Part shown: positions 46,814 through 56,589 of the stretch, one piece after another | How positions within the stretch are numbered: the first letter of the stretch is position 1 | Layout of the letters: each line of letters starts with the position of its first letter | Source: Zanthoxylum bungeanum | Lineage: Eukaryota > Streptophyta > Magnoliopsida > Sapindales > Rutaceae | Assembly: GCA_019454045.1 (NCBI GenBank) | Contig: SKCR01006514.1 | Coordinates: 186,001 to 250,000, forward strand | Direction: 5' to 3' | Length of the DNA: 64,000 nucleotides | The notes under the pieces: model-generated | The model's database searches: none | What the model saw: only the letters and a program-made list of their open reading frames with translations | What the model was told of the DNA's origin: nothing | Translations under genes and position numbers: made by a program

Positions 46814-47236
46814 ATTAGTAAAATGAAGTTTTTCACCAAAGCTTAAAGAAAGATGTGCCATACAAGTTAATTTCACAAATTCTTCTCTATTTTTTGCATC
46901 AGAATATTTAAATAAATCAACACTACTCGTACCTCTACTAGATGATGCATACCTGGCCATTTGAGTCTGCGTCGTATCAATGTCAAATTCAACCGGATGA
47001 TGTTTTTCCATGTGCTTGATCATATTGCCGTATCCACCTGAAAATTTATAGATAACCTCACAATAGTTGCAAATTGCTCGTTGTGAACCATCTTCTAGGC
47101 GTTCCAAAGTAAAATGAATTTTGAAAATATCCGAGGACCGAGCCTTAACTTCTCTTCTCCGTGATTGTGCACTGACACTAGGGCCGCTCTCTTGGGTTGG
47201 CATATTTGGCATAATGTTCTCAGATGAGCTTGCCAT
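46814..47236 (-). pseudogene. hAT transposase, N-terminal BED zinc-finger part
   Basis: 141 codons from MASSSENIMPN to the insertion point of element C. The BED finger has CNYCEVIYKFSGGYGNMIKH with a following HH pair (C-x2-C...H...H), which binds the subterminal repeats. A Ser- and Arg-rich leader precedes it. The 423 nt up to and including one ATTAG is an exact number of codons and continues in frame at 38875, so element C inserted without disturbing anything else. The sequence track past 46814 belongs to the LTR. Confidence 0.9.
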
Positions 47237-47808
47237 TTTTCGTTTGAGAAATTAGGAAGAAAAATAAGAAAATTGAATAATTGCGAATAAGAGAATTATA
47301 GAAAATGAGAGAGTTGAGAATTTGGTGTGATGAAATTATGAAAAATGAATCCTATTTATAGAATTTTAGAATTTTTTTGATACCAAAAATACCCCTAAAT
47401 ATAACCGTTTTATTACCGTTATTAGGGGTACATTAGTAATTTTTATTTTATATAATAAATTTTTTTTTTTTTTAATTTTTTAATTTTTTTTTGGCAGGGA
47501 GCCGTTTGGCAAGGTGCCAAATGGCTCCCTGCATCCCCCAACGGCACTAGCCGTTGGGGGCCGTAGGGTTCATGTTGGAACCCGACGGTTCCAACAGGAA
47601 CCCGACAGTTCCAACCGGAACCGTTCGGTTCCGGTTGGAACCGTCCGAACCGGTGGAACCGTACGGTTCCACCTGTTCGGACCGGTTCGAGTTGGGGTGG
47701 AACCCCAACCGAACCGGTCCCATTCCGGTTCGGAACCGGAACCGTGGCCGAGTTTACCTGCCCCTGACTCACATTGCTTGATTTATATGCTGATTTCTAC
47801 CACCAACA

Positions 47809-48273
47809 TCTATCCCCTAGTTCTTGGTATCAACGAGTTTGTGAGTTGATGCCGAGAACTATTATAAAACAGTGTGTTGTTGCCCTGCTGGTGGCACCAG
47901 ATTATCCATCTGCCAATAATCCTGCCACTATTCTCAGTTCAGCCGCATCCATGTTTCCAGTTGCTTGAGAAGTCTGCTGCTTAAATTTCTTGTTTTTATT
48001 CTTCAAAGAATATGTATCTGAAACTAGAGGATCTCTTCTGCCGAGCCTGCAACCTTGCCCTTCTTCTGGTCGCCCTGCCTGGTAACTTCATGTGACTTTT
48101 TTTCTTCCCTCTCTTGCTTACTCCTCTAAATCTGGATGTGATGAGGGATTCTTAAGTCCGACCACCATTGAATCTGGCCATGAGACGGACATTTTGCTTC
48201 TGAGATGATGACATGTCCATTTGATGGAGCGTAATCGGACTTCATGCTGAGATGAAATATCCAGTTTTATAGG
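47809..48273 (-). other. Element B interior, no gene seen
   Basis: Region between the polypurine tract and the solo LTR. Starts with TCTATCCCCTAGTTCTTGG, closely matching the start of element A's interior at 5147. No coding motif. Confidence 0.6.
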
Positions 48274-48872
48274 TGTAGACTCTGATTTCGACCAAGGTCC
48301 ACAATCGAGATTATCAATTTGTAGGGCGCGAGCAAATCCTGCAAAACAAATAGAACGAATAAGAAGCTTACTGCCCACCGGTGTGGTGGAGACCGTAGAC
48401 ACTCCGACGCTCAAGTTAGCCTAAGCACCGATCAGTATAAAGTAAACAGGTCAAGGCTTTTTATATACTTCAACCTTCGGTTGTATGCCGTGAGGGCGGT
48501 GTGAATCAGTCTTGTTTTGATAATAGGGGTAGTATTCTAGCCCATCCCCTTTTTGTTGTCTTTCCTTCTTCTTTTATAGGTCTTGGTCTCTAGTCCCTTA
48601 TTTGCCCGTTGGAGTCATTATTAATGAGGCTTTGATTCGGATGTTTCATCTTCGGTAACTGACGATCTTGTCTTCTTTTCGAAACCGTCGACTTCATGGT
48701 AGTATTCATGAATCCGGATTCTCTCTTCAAATTGTAACTGGTGCCCGTTGATCTTCCTTAGCCTGGACCTTTGTATGACATCTTCGTATGTGGGCCCATT
48801 TTGTAGATGGGCTTCTAGTCTCGTGGTGTAATGTCGTTTTTGCCCCTAGGGTCAATTTTGGCCCAAACAACA
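48274..48872 (-). mobile_element. Solo LTR related to element C
   Basis: 599 bp starting TGTAGACTCTG and ending CCCAAACAACA, close in length to the 594 bp element C LTR and sharing TTCGACC.AGGTCCACAATC, ACCGGTGTGGTGG and ACACTCCGACGCTCAAGT. No second LTR, PBS or polypurine tract is next to it. Flanks (ATAGG and GGAGA) do not match, so the TSD is lost or the ends are off by a few bases. Confidence 0.7.
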
Positions 48873-48879
48873 GGAGAAT

Positions 48880-49120
48880 GTTACATCCCTTAGTCCACAG
48901 AATCAGACTCGGTGGGAATCACCCCAAACCCTGAGGAAAATACTTAGACCTGTGGGAATGATACATCCCCAGTTGAAGAATCAGACTCGGTGGGAATCAC
49001 CCCAAACCCGAGCTGAGCAAAGTACTTAGACCTGGGGGAATAATACATCCTCAGTTGAAGAATCAGACTCGGTGGGAATCACCCCAAACCCGAGCTGAGC
49101 AAAGTACTTAAGGTATTTGA
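48880..49120 (-). repeat. Element B ~80 bp tandem repeats, 3 copies
   Basis: Units contain GAATCAGACTCGGTGGGAAT CACCCCAAACCCGAGCTGAG, CAAAGTACTTAGACCTG and GGGGGAATAATACATCC. They correspond block for block to the 83 bp unit of element A and keep the CTCGG...CCGAG core. Confidence 0.88.
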
Positions 49121-49370
49121 TGGAACAAATTCGACCCAAAGCCGAATAATTACACGATCTCGGCGGAACGAAATCCACCCCCGAGTCGAATAGCAGCACA
49201 ATCTCGACGGAACGAAATCCAGCCCCGAGCTGAACAGTAGCACAATCTCGGTGGAACGAAATCCAGCCCCGAGCCGAATAACAGCACAATCTCGGCGGAA
49301 TGAAATCCAGCCCCGGCCGAACAGTAGCACAATCTCGGCGGAACGAAATCCAGCCCCGAGCTGAATAACT
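49121..49370 (-). repeat. Element B ~44 bp tandem repeats, about 5 copies
   Basis: Units run CACAATCTCGGCGGAACGAA, ATCCAGCCCCGAGCCGAA, TAACAG. Same core as the 44 bp array of element A (GCGGAACGAAATCCAGCCCC), with a different spacer. Confidence 0.9.
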
Positions 49371-49599
49371 GTCAAGACTTACACGTAAGAGACTCTACCG
49401 ATTCCGGCGCGGGCGTCCCCTTACAGCCTTACCAGACCAGCAAAAAAACAAAAACAAAGTTTTTAGAATGAAATTGGCAAAAGGTTGGGGTGACTTAGCA
49501 CATACCCCAAACAAGAAATTTCATACGTGTAAATAACAACACGTATGCCTCGAGGCAGCGTCCTGCCCGAGGTCTCCAAAACATAATTCCTAATCTCTC
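49371..49599 (-). other. Unique spacer between two element B arrays
   Basis: About 230 bp without the repeat core, containing ACCGATTCCGGCGCGGGCG and an A-rich stretch. No coding motif. Confidence 0.6.
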
Positions 49600-50035
49600 A
49601 GCGGCCTCGGCGGAACAAATCCAGCCCCGAGCCGACACCACGAAGCCTCGGCGGAACGAATCCAGCCCGAGGCGGTGGAACACAGAGGTCTCGACGGGAC
49701 AAATCCAGCCCCGAGCCTAGACACCACGAAGCCTCGGCGGAACGAATCTAGCCCCGAGCTGGTGGCACACAGAGGCCTCGGCGGGACAAATCCAGCCCCA
49801 AGCCTAGACACCACGAAGCCTCGGCGGAACGAATCCAGCCCCGAGCCTAGACACCACGAAGCCTCGGCGGAACGAATCCAGCCCCGAGGCGGTGGCACAC
49901 AGAGGCCTCGGCGGGATAAATTCAGCCCCGAGCCTAGACACCACGAAGCCTCGGCGGAACGAAGCCAGCCCCGAGCCGGTGGCACACAGAGGCCTCGGCT
50001 GGAAAAATCCAGCCCTGAGCCTAGACATAGATGCA
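49600..50035 (-). repeat. Element B alternating 43/45 bp tandem repeats, about 10 units
   Basis: Two unit types alternate: CCTCGGCGGAACGAATCCAG CCCCGAGCCTAGACACCACG AAG, and a form with CGGGACAAATCC and the spacer GGTGGCACACAGAGG. Both hold the CTCGG...CCGAG core. Minus-strand frames stay open through the array (for example 49590-50036). Confidence 0.9.
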
Positions 50036-50934
50036 ATTCATGGGGTAGTTACGCTCCGGCCTCGGGAGTCTGATCCTGCCACGATGGGTTCACGCGCTCC
50101 CTCATGCACTTCATCCCTTGAAGTAAATCCCACTTAAAATGAAAAGAGCCAGGCCGACGCGCTTTACCCGAGGGTTTGATAATGACACCAGTGTTTGGCG
50201 TGCCACGGGTTTGGTGCCATTTCTGACCTCAAATCATTACCTTCGCATCGAGCATGTCGAAAAAATAATGAAAACAACTTTCACATTTAATTAACAAAGA
50301 AAGCGAGATGTGCAAGTTTCTTAAAAAAATGAGAGTTTTATTCATATTTAAAGGACATACCGCCATTCTTACAACTCTTTGCGGGACATTTTAAGAGAGA
50401 CTTTTACATTTGTTTTCTTTTATCTTCTGCTTCGCGGTCCAACCGCATCTTCTGATCCGGGCTCCGAAAACTCCCGATGTATATGCCAAAGTTGAAAACT
50501 TCATATTCAAGCTGGCTCCTGCATCAGGCGCTCTGTCGGGATCCTTCGATCTGAACTTGATCCCAAGGTTTCCGAGCTGGATCACATGGTTTGCCGAACC
50601 AGACACTCCGTCGGTGCTCTTTCAACAATGTATTTCCCTGGTGCCTGGTACCTCCCGATCGACCCTGGGCTTCCGGGCGAGGTCGTCATTCTTTGTTTTG
50701 CGTGATTTTCCCGAATATTTTTTACCTTCTTTCTTCTCATTCAGGGAAGACCACCACACCAATTGAGAACTGGACCGACGGACGTCCTCCCTCGCCTTTA
50801 GCTGACTAGCTCCCTGATCAATCCTCCCGCACAAGTAACTTGCGAAGCTGGCGATCGGTAGTTTAGGAAACATAGTTCCTTCCTACTGAGGAGTCTGGTC
50901 AGCTGTCGCCAACGGATGTAACCCATCTCCCTCG
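50036..50934 (-). other. Element B interior between arrays and gag stub
   Basis: No recognisable domain. A few short open frames exist on both strands (for example 50410-50766 plus), but none has a known motif or matches element A. Confidence 0.5.
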
Positions 50935-51141
50935 TTACATTTCATTCGACAATTCACCCCGGATGGGTGTCCGTTGGCCAATACTTTTACATTTCATTCC
51001 ACAATTCAAAAAGAAATGGTTTTTGTCCATACAGACCATTTCTTCCTTCCGTTTCGGTTTGCTTCTTCCCATTCTTTCCCTCCCTCCATCCATTCTGCTG
51101 TTGAGCTGCTGGTGAAAACTACCGCTTCCTCCTTCCACCAT
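50935..51141 (-). pseudogene. Element B gag-like stub, eroded
   Basis: A 68-codon frame starts MVEGGSGSFH at the position equivalent to element A's stub (both start codons lie in CCATCGTCTTAC on the plus strand). It is basic and has lost the coiled-coil pattern seen in A, so it is probably frameshifted. Confidence 0.45.
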
Positions 51142-51194
51142 CGTCTTACAACGTGAGCAATTTATTGTTCGAGTTCCCCACAGACGGCGCCAAC

Positions 51195-52122
51195 TGTTGG
51201 CGGCTGGCTTTCGTCTCAGGGACAATAGTGGAATATTATTCCCGGGATTCAACCTTCCTTCAGCAGTGAATTTTTTTGGTTATGGGAAACCAAAAGTAAA
51301 CTTTGGTAGAGAGAGAAGAGCATGCAAATTAACACAAGAAGTTAACGTGGTTCGGCGGATCGAGTCCAGCCTACGTCTACGGGCACAAAATGGATGGTGT
51401 TTTACTATTATAATACGCTCGGGCTGACCTGTTTGTGGTCGGTCTATGTGGGAACCGAGCTGTTTTATAAAGGGAATTATAAAACTATATCCATCTCACT
51501 CCTTTTTTTTTGTATCTCCCCACCCTCTCCTTCACAAAAAAGACTTCCTCATATATATACTAAGTTTGAGGCGGCAAAGATGAGGCGGTTGCTGTTCCCA
51601 TTTCTGCAGAGTCTTCCACGTGAACCTGCTTCATTTATTAAGCTCACTGCCATAGGCCTGCTCCTGTCGAAAGTGAACCTGCTCTCTGACATCCCATCAC
51701 ATCAATATAACTCTTCACTGCCACATGCATTTAATAATGATGACAGCCTGGTGGGTGCTTACGGGAAGTGACATGTGTAAAGGGAAATTATAATCTCGAG
51801 ACTTATGTCGGTTGCTAAGTGGTCGGCCTAATCATCTGTCGAACCATTCGAATCATTCTCGTCCTGCCTTGAACTGTCTGAGCCCCTCGACTTATTGGGA
51901 AGGGAGCAGAGTAGGCCCGAACCGAGCCGACGAGCTAATGTGGTCGGTTTATGGAAATTCGCGTCGAAGCACATTCTATGGTTGGTCTAAACTTGGGGAT
52001 TATGTCTGGGCTTCTACCGAGCCAAGAAGTGTTTAACACTTCCTAAATACCAACCAAGGAAAATTCCACCTCTGCCCCTGGCTTACACTGCTTGATTTAT
52101 ATGCTGATTTCTACCACCAACA
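51195..52122 (-). repeat. Element B 5' LTR, 928 bp, complete
   Basis: TGTTGGCGG...CACCAACA, terminal repeats TGTTGG/CCAACA. It supplies the uninterrupted reference for the hAT target site near 52073. The PBS is directly inside at 51176-51193. Confidence 0.88.
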
Positions 52123-52505
52123 AGTTTCATTCAGTACACAGAGATGAATACCATTACTTTAAAGCGTGTTCAGTTACAATCTTATGGACACAAAAATCAT
52201 TCCAGAACATAACACAAGTCAGAATCAATCTCACATGCTATACATGACTTTACCAAACCAAACAAAAACATTTTTCCATTAGGTAAGTCAGTTACATGGA
52301 TCTAATTCTATTTTCATTAAGCTCGGTTGATACGATCCAAGATGGTCAATATGAGCTTATTTCACATGCCAACTTGAATCACTAAAATCAGATATCGGAT
52401 AAGAAAGTTACGGTGAAAATACAAAAACTGCACAAATCGTATCATTGCATATATCAAATCGGAAATGTAAATTTATTGCGCTAGGTTCATCTTATGTATC
52501 CTCAA
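52123..52505. repeat. Right copy of ~400 bp duplication flanking element B
   Basis: Begins with AGTTTCATTCAG directly after the LTR end and runs to TTATGTATCCTC, then continues into unique sequence (AATTAAATGC). Partner at 36405-36829. Confidence 0.9.
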
Positions 52506-52795
52506 TTAAATGCATGAAGAATGAATCCATTTGTTCTTGTGAATGATCCAACTTTAACATGTGAAAGAAGTCCATATTGGCCATCTTAGATCGTATCATT
52601 TTTCACATGTCAAAGTTGGATCGTATCATCAGGGAATCTCGGCAGTCAACCATCGTAAAAAAAAAGTGGCTAGGATTTAATATAAGTTAATATAAACTAT
52701 GATAATTGATAACCATCATATCGTAAAATTCACCTGGGCTAGGTGTACAAATCCAAAGAAATAACTACTTATTCATAAGCATGTCAATTTTCCAA

Positions 52796-52971
52796 GTATT
52801 CAAGGAGCGTGACTTGATAGTGTAGGGTTCAGGATTTCATCTTGAGGTTCTGGGTTCGAATTCATGGATTGTGTTTCTTGTAAGAGTCTGGGACTGCCGG
52901 AGGCTTTAACTGCTCTGCTTAAACCCGGAATGAGTAATTTGACGGCGAGATTTTCAACGATTTTAGAAAAA
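52796..52971 (+). mobile_element. tRNA-derived SINE with 15 bp TSD
   Basis: B box GGTTCGAATTC, block CTTGTAAGAGTCTGGGACTG, short A tail. Flanked by ATGTCAATTTTCCAA at 52781-52795 and 52972-52986. Confidence 0.88.
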
Positions 52972-52986
52972 ATGTCAATTTTCCAA

Positions 52987-53961
52987 AAGGGTATTCACCT
53001 AGCATATGAGAGTTCCCTCTTTATGATATTTTGTACAGGGTAATATCAACAGCAAAGCACAAAAATAAAAAAGCATGCCCCATTCCATTGAATTTTTTAG
53101 GGTCATTAAACTGGAAAGAGAGAAAATAAAGATCTGAAGAGAAAGCAGCAATAGAGAATATGCTTTTAGGGCTATTATTATTATTTTTTTCAAAATTTCA
53201 ATTGGCTATGGAGTTCAGGATAAATATGAATTTAGAATGAGACTTGTGTATCATTAACACGTGGCATATTCTTACACTTTGAAACAAAGATTCTTCCATG
53301 TTGAGGATCAATCTGAACAAAGAAGAAGATGTATCATGTATCAGCTAGGCCTAAGATTCCTTTATGATATGGAAGCACCAACTAACATTTCTTCAATTTT
53401 AACAACCATTGAAACAATTATGTGGCAACTGCCAATTTGTTGATTGATGAGGGGGACCAATGAAAAAAAAGTGGAATGAATTGGATAAACTCTCATCTCT
53501 TCATCCCACATCAGCAAACTTAATACACTACCAATTCAACTAGGGATAAAAAAAAACGGCACAGTGCACGAGACTTCCGTCATTGCGAGATCTGAGAATG
53601 ACAGATGTACGCAACCTCGATGCCAGGTTGCAATAGAGCAATCTAACGTATGAAAAAATATATATTTAGACTTTGTTTCAGAAGAAAATTGTCATGATTC
53701 ACAAAATTTGATTCACAAAGATATTGTCTCTGGTAATAATTTAAGTATATGGTTTATATTCCAAGACTGTTCATCATAGTTGTATGGACAGATCATGGAG
53801 TTGATATGGTTGATGAAATTATGCAAGTTGTTTATAGAACAAAGGGTCACAATCAAGCAAATCATAAGGTGGAATTTTTCTTATCCAAACAAATATCTCA
53901 AGGAACTTCTTCTTTTTGATACTCTTTACATTTTGTAATCCCACCACCCCCACCATTTTGT
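52987..53961. other. Intergenic upstream of glutaredoxin
   Basis: No gene. At about 53553-53645 a segment (GCACAGTGCACGAGACTTCC, then ACGCAACC) resembles a short repeated plant sequence, possibly a SINE remnant. Confidence 0.4.
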
Positions 53962-53969
53962 TATAAATA
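53962..53969 (+). promoter_or_regulatory. TATA box of the glutaredoxin gene
   Basis: TATAAATA lies 124 bp before the ATG at 54093, which would leave a 5' UTR of about 90-100 bases. Confidence 0.7.
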
Positions 53970-54092
53970 AGGCTTGTTGAGATGTCAAAGTCCACCATAG
54001 CTAACCCTCAAGCACAAAACTTTCCTACACTCACTTGCCTCTAGTGAAATCTTTGCTTTTCATTTGGATTTGATCAAGCAAAACTTGTAGTT

Positions 54093-54401
54093 ATGGAGAG
54101 AGTAAGAGACTTGGCATCAAGGAAGGCAGCTGTGATATTCACTAAGAGCTCATGCTGCATGTGCCACAGCATCAAGACACTTTTTTATGAGCTTGGTGCA
54201 AGTCCTGCAATTCATGAGCTTGATCAAGAAGCCAATGGGAGGGAAATTGAGTTGACTCTGCGGGCATTAGGCTGTAATCCTTCTGTCCCGGCTGTGTTCA
54301 TAGGAGGAAGATATGTAGGTTCAGCTAAAGATGTCATATCCCTCCATGTCGATGGATCCCTGAAGCAGATGCTCATTGATGCACAAGCCATCTGGTTCTA
54401 G
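54093..54401 (+). CDS. CC-type glutaredoxin, GRXC11-like, 102 aa
   Basis: A complete intronless protein of 102 residues. The active site is C-C-M-C (SSCCMCHSIK, residues 21-24), followed by the cis-proline region VPAVFIGG, the GSAKDVISLHVDGSL segment and the C-terminal QAIWF. Wording is very close to Arabidopsis GRXC11 as I recall it (MERVRDLASRKAAVIF start). CC-type glutaredoxins bind TGA bZIP factors in the nucleus and act in development, nitrate and stress signalling. The C-terminal IWF differs slightly from the ALWL consensus. It shares strand with the next glutaredoxin 1.9 kb downstream. The first ATG of the frame is used and is preceded by a TATA box at a suitable distance. Confidence 0.95.
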   Translation: MERVRDLASRKAAVIFTKSSCCMCHSIKTLFYELGASPAIHELDQEANGREIELTLRALGCNPSVPAVFIGGRYVGSAKDVISLHVDGSLKQMLIDAQAIWF

Positions 54402-55090
54402 TAACTTCAAAGCTATCCTGTACTGCTAATATAAGCTGTAGTAAAATGAAAATAGCTCTAATACCAAGTTGAAAGCAAATGTTGTATTATGAGCTTTGCT
54501 TTCTTTAGTTTCTTGACTACATTGTAACTTAAATGTGTGCAAGTCTTCACATTCTTCGCTCTTCACCATCGCTGTGCTTCGAAATCTTTTTGTATTGTCT
54601 CGCTTTTGCGCGTCGAAGACTTCACTCTCGTTGCATCATCAAAATCCATTATGCGACTATGTCGCTAACACATTGTAACTTAAAAGAGTTTTTGCAAGTA
54701 CAAGAAAATTTAGATAACTACTTGCCTTCATTTGTGTGCTAAACATAAATACATCACAAAGCAGGACAATGAATTATGGATGCTTTTAACTGATTAGGTA
54801 TGTGTAAACTTAAATCTCAAAATCAAACGAATATTCGATGAAATTGCTACTAGCAAGCAAATCAGAAATGTTCAAATGAAAAACTTTTCTACTGACTGAA
54901 AGCAATCCCCATGATTCATCAATTGACAATTGAATTAAGAATTGCCCCTGTGGCATTTGCTACCATCCAAGTGATAAAATAAATGCTTGTCGATATCTTA
55001 GTACTTTCTTTTTTAGCCTTTAATCACAACAGTGGCAATGGAATGAGTTATGTTCTTTCTGGTTTATGGTGAAAGAGATCACAATCATTA

Positions 55091-55265
55091 TTTTTTTTGA
55101 ATCGTTGGAAACCACCAAACCACCCCTTTTGGGCTTAAACGGAGTAGGTAAAACTCCTGGCTGTCCCAGACTCTTATAAGAAACGCACTCCCTGAATTCG
55201 AACCCAGGACCTCAGGGTCAGATCCTGAGCCCTACACCTCCAAGTCACGCCCCTTGGGGACGATG
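55091..55265 (-). mobile_element. tRNA-derived SINE, minus strand
   Basis: Reverse-complement copy: T-rich start (A tail), CCACCAAACCACCCC, the TCTTATAAGAAACGC segment, the B box as GAATTCGAACCC and the 5' end CCCCTTGGGG. Flanked by ACAATCATTA (55081-55090 and 55266-55275). Confidence 0.88.
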
Positions 55266-55275
55266 ACAATCATTA

Positions 55276-56054
55276 CTTGGCATGCTAGCTGCAAAGTAAT
55301 TACTGAATGATGATGTGCATAGTCTCTAGACCAAGTGAGGGACAAAAAGGAAGATGCTAAACTTTTCATGTCTCCTTAGAATTTTGCCACTTCCAAAAGG
55401 TCAATAACTTTCTGCTCAGCAGATAACTAAGAATTTCCTAGATGAACATGCATGCATTATTCTTACTTATAAAATGATTTATGATTTATTATACACATAT
55501 ATATATAGAGAGAGCAACAAAGTATGTGTAGAGCTTGATGTGCTCATTTGGGAGGAGGAATCAATGCAAATTGGTGGGAGCAAGCACTCACAACCACTGA
55601 AAGCCATCTCATTTCCCATCTTTCTCCATAAGGATTCAAAGAAGGCAATTGTGAGAATCTGGTATAAATTGACAAGCCTCATAGAATTTTTTTTATTCAA
55701 AGCATACTTGTGTTCCATAAACTTTGTAAACAGTTGAACATATGGTGAAGAAGCTGTATACGTTAGTATCTATGAACTAAACTGTATCAATCCCACCTCT
55801 TGATCATTCTACTGTCCATTGAAATTTAGAAGATGAATTATTATTCTGTATATCAGATGGCTACAGATTTAGAGTGACTCAATATGATAAATTGAGAAGT
55901 ATATGAGCTGCAAATGAGTATGCAAGTTGTTGCATCCATACGAATACAATAGTCTATGTCCAGGTAAAAGCTACTTTATTAATTTGGCATCTAAAGAAGG
56001 CACATCCCCTTTTGAATGTTCTTCTTCAAACAAATGAGTCCATTTTCCTGTCCC
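55276..56054. other. Intergenic between glutaredoxins
   Basis: No gene seen. Open frames at 55474-55737 on both strands are overlapping low-complexity shadows without motifs. Confidence 0.5.
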
Positions 56055-56062
56055 TATAAATA
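56055..56062 (+). promoter_or_regulatory. TATA box of the second glutaredoxin
   Basis: CTATAAATAG at 56054-56063, about 220 bp before the ATG. Confidence 0.6.
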
Positions 56063-56280
56063 GACTAAGCATTAGTGCTATGTTCAAACAACTTTAAGCT
56101 TTAAATCATTTTCTTCCTTGCCCACTTTTCCTTCTCTTACTTCCTTCAATACCATCACCACTACCGAATTCAACTGAATTCGGTTGATATATGGTATATA
56201 GGTTTTAAGTGATCCAACTCTAAGTAACCTGAGGACTTCTCTATATTGAACATTTCCTGTCCCTTGTTACTTCAATCATC

Positions 56281-56589
56281 ATGGACAAGGTGACAAGATT
56301 GGCCTCAGAGAAAGGAGTAGTAATATTCAGCAAGAGCTCTTGTTGCCTGTCCTATGCAGTCATCATTTTATTTCAGGAACTTGGAGTGCAACCTGAGGTT
56401 CATGAAATTGACCAAGATCATGAAGGCAAGGAAATGGAGAGAGCTCTGATGAGGTTGGGGTGTAACGCGCCTGTGCCAGCTGTCTTCATAGCTGGAAATC
56501 TCATTGGTTCCACCAATGAAGTCATGTCTCTCCATCTAAGTGGCAATCTGATTCCACTGCTGAAGCCTTATCAGTCCTCTTACCCTTAA
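56281..56589 (+). CDS. CC-type glutaredoxin, GRXS6/S9-like, 102 aa
   Basis: An intronless 102-residue protein. The active site is C-C-L-S (SSCCLSYAV), then VPAVFIAG, GSTNEVMSLHLSGNL and the C-terminal KPYQSSYP. It lacks the ALWL-type end, as in the Arabidopsis GRXS6/GRXS9 pair that it resembles (MDKVTRLASEKGVVIFSKSS). Without that motif, TGA or TOPLESS binding is expected to be weaker or different (inference). Its position beside a GRXC11-like gene recalls the neighbouring GRXS6 and GRXC11 loci of Arabidopsis (from memory), suggesting an old conserved pair. Confidence 0.94.
   Translation: MDKVTRLASEKGVVIFSKSSCCLSYAVIILFQELGVQPEVHEIDQDHEGKEMERALMRLGCNAPVPAVFIAGNLIGSTNEVMSLHLSGNLIPLLKPYQSSYP

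Larger units (their letters stand above)
37722..47756 (-). mobile_element. hAT DNA transposon, split by element C
   Basis: It has imperfect TIRs (left TAGACCCGGCC, right end GGCCGAGTTTA), an 8 bp TSD and subterminal clusters of GGTTCCGGTTCGG-like words on both sides (37730-37855 and 47590-47750), typical of hAT ends. It encodes a BED-finger hAT transposase on the minus strand, interrupted by the 7.9 kb element C. Its own length is about 2.1 kb, and the transposase has no C-terminal dimerisation region, so it was already defective. Confidence 0.88.
36830..52122 (-). mobile_element. Element B: old non-autonomous LTR retrotransposon, host of the nest
   Basis: A minus-strand element has a 3' LTR at 36830-47808 (split by a hAT insertion) and a 5' LTR at 51195-52122. 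The PBS-like site at 51176-51193 and the polypurine tract (plus-strand TCTATCCCCTAG after 47808) are the same types as in element A. The interior (47809-51194) has no pol: it contains a solo LTR, hairpin minisatellites (48880-50035) and an eroded gag stub (50935-51141). Without the insertions it would be about 5 kb. LTR copies differ by several percent, so it is the oldest member of the nest. Confidence 0.82.
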
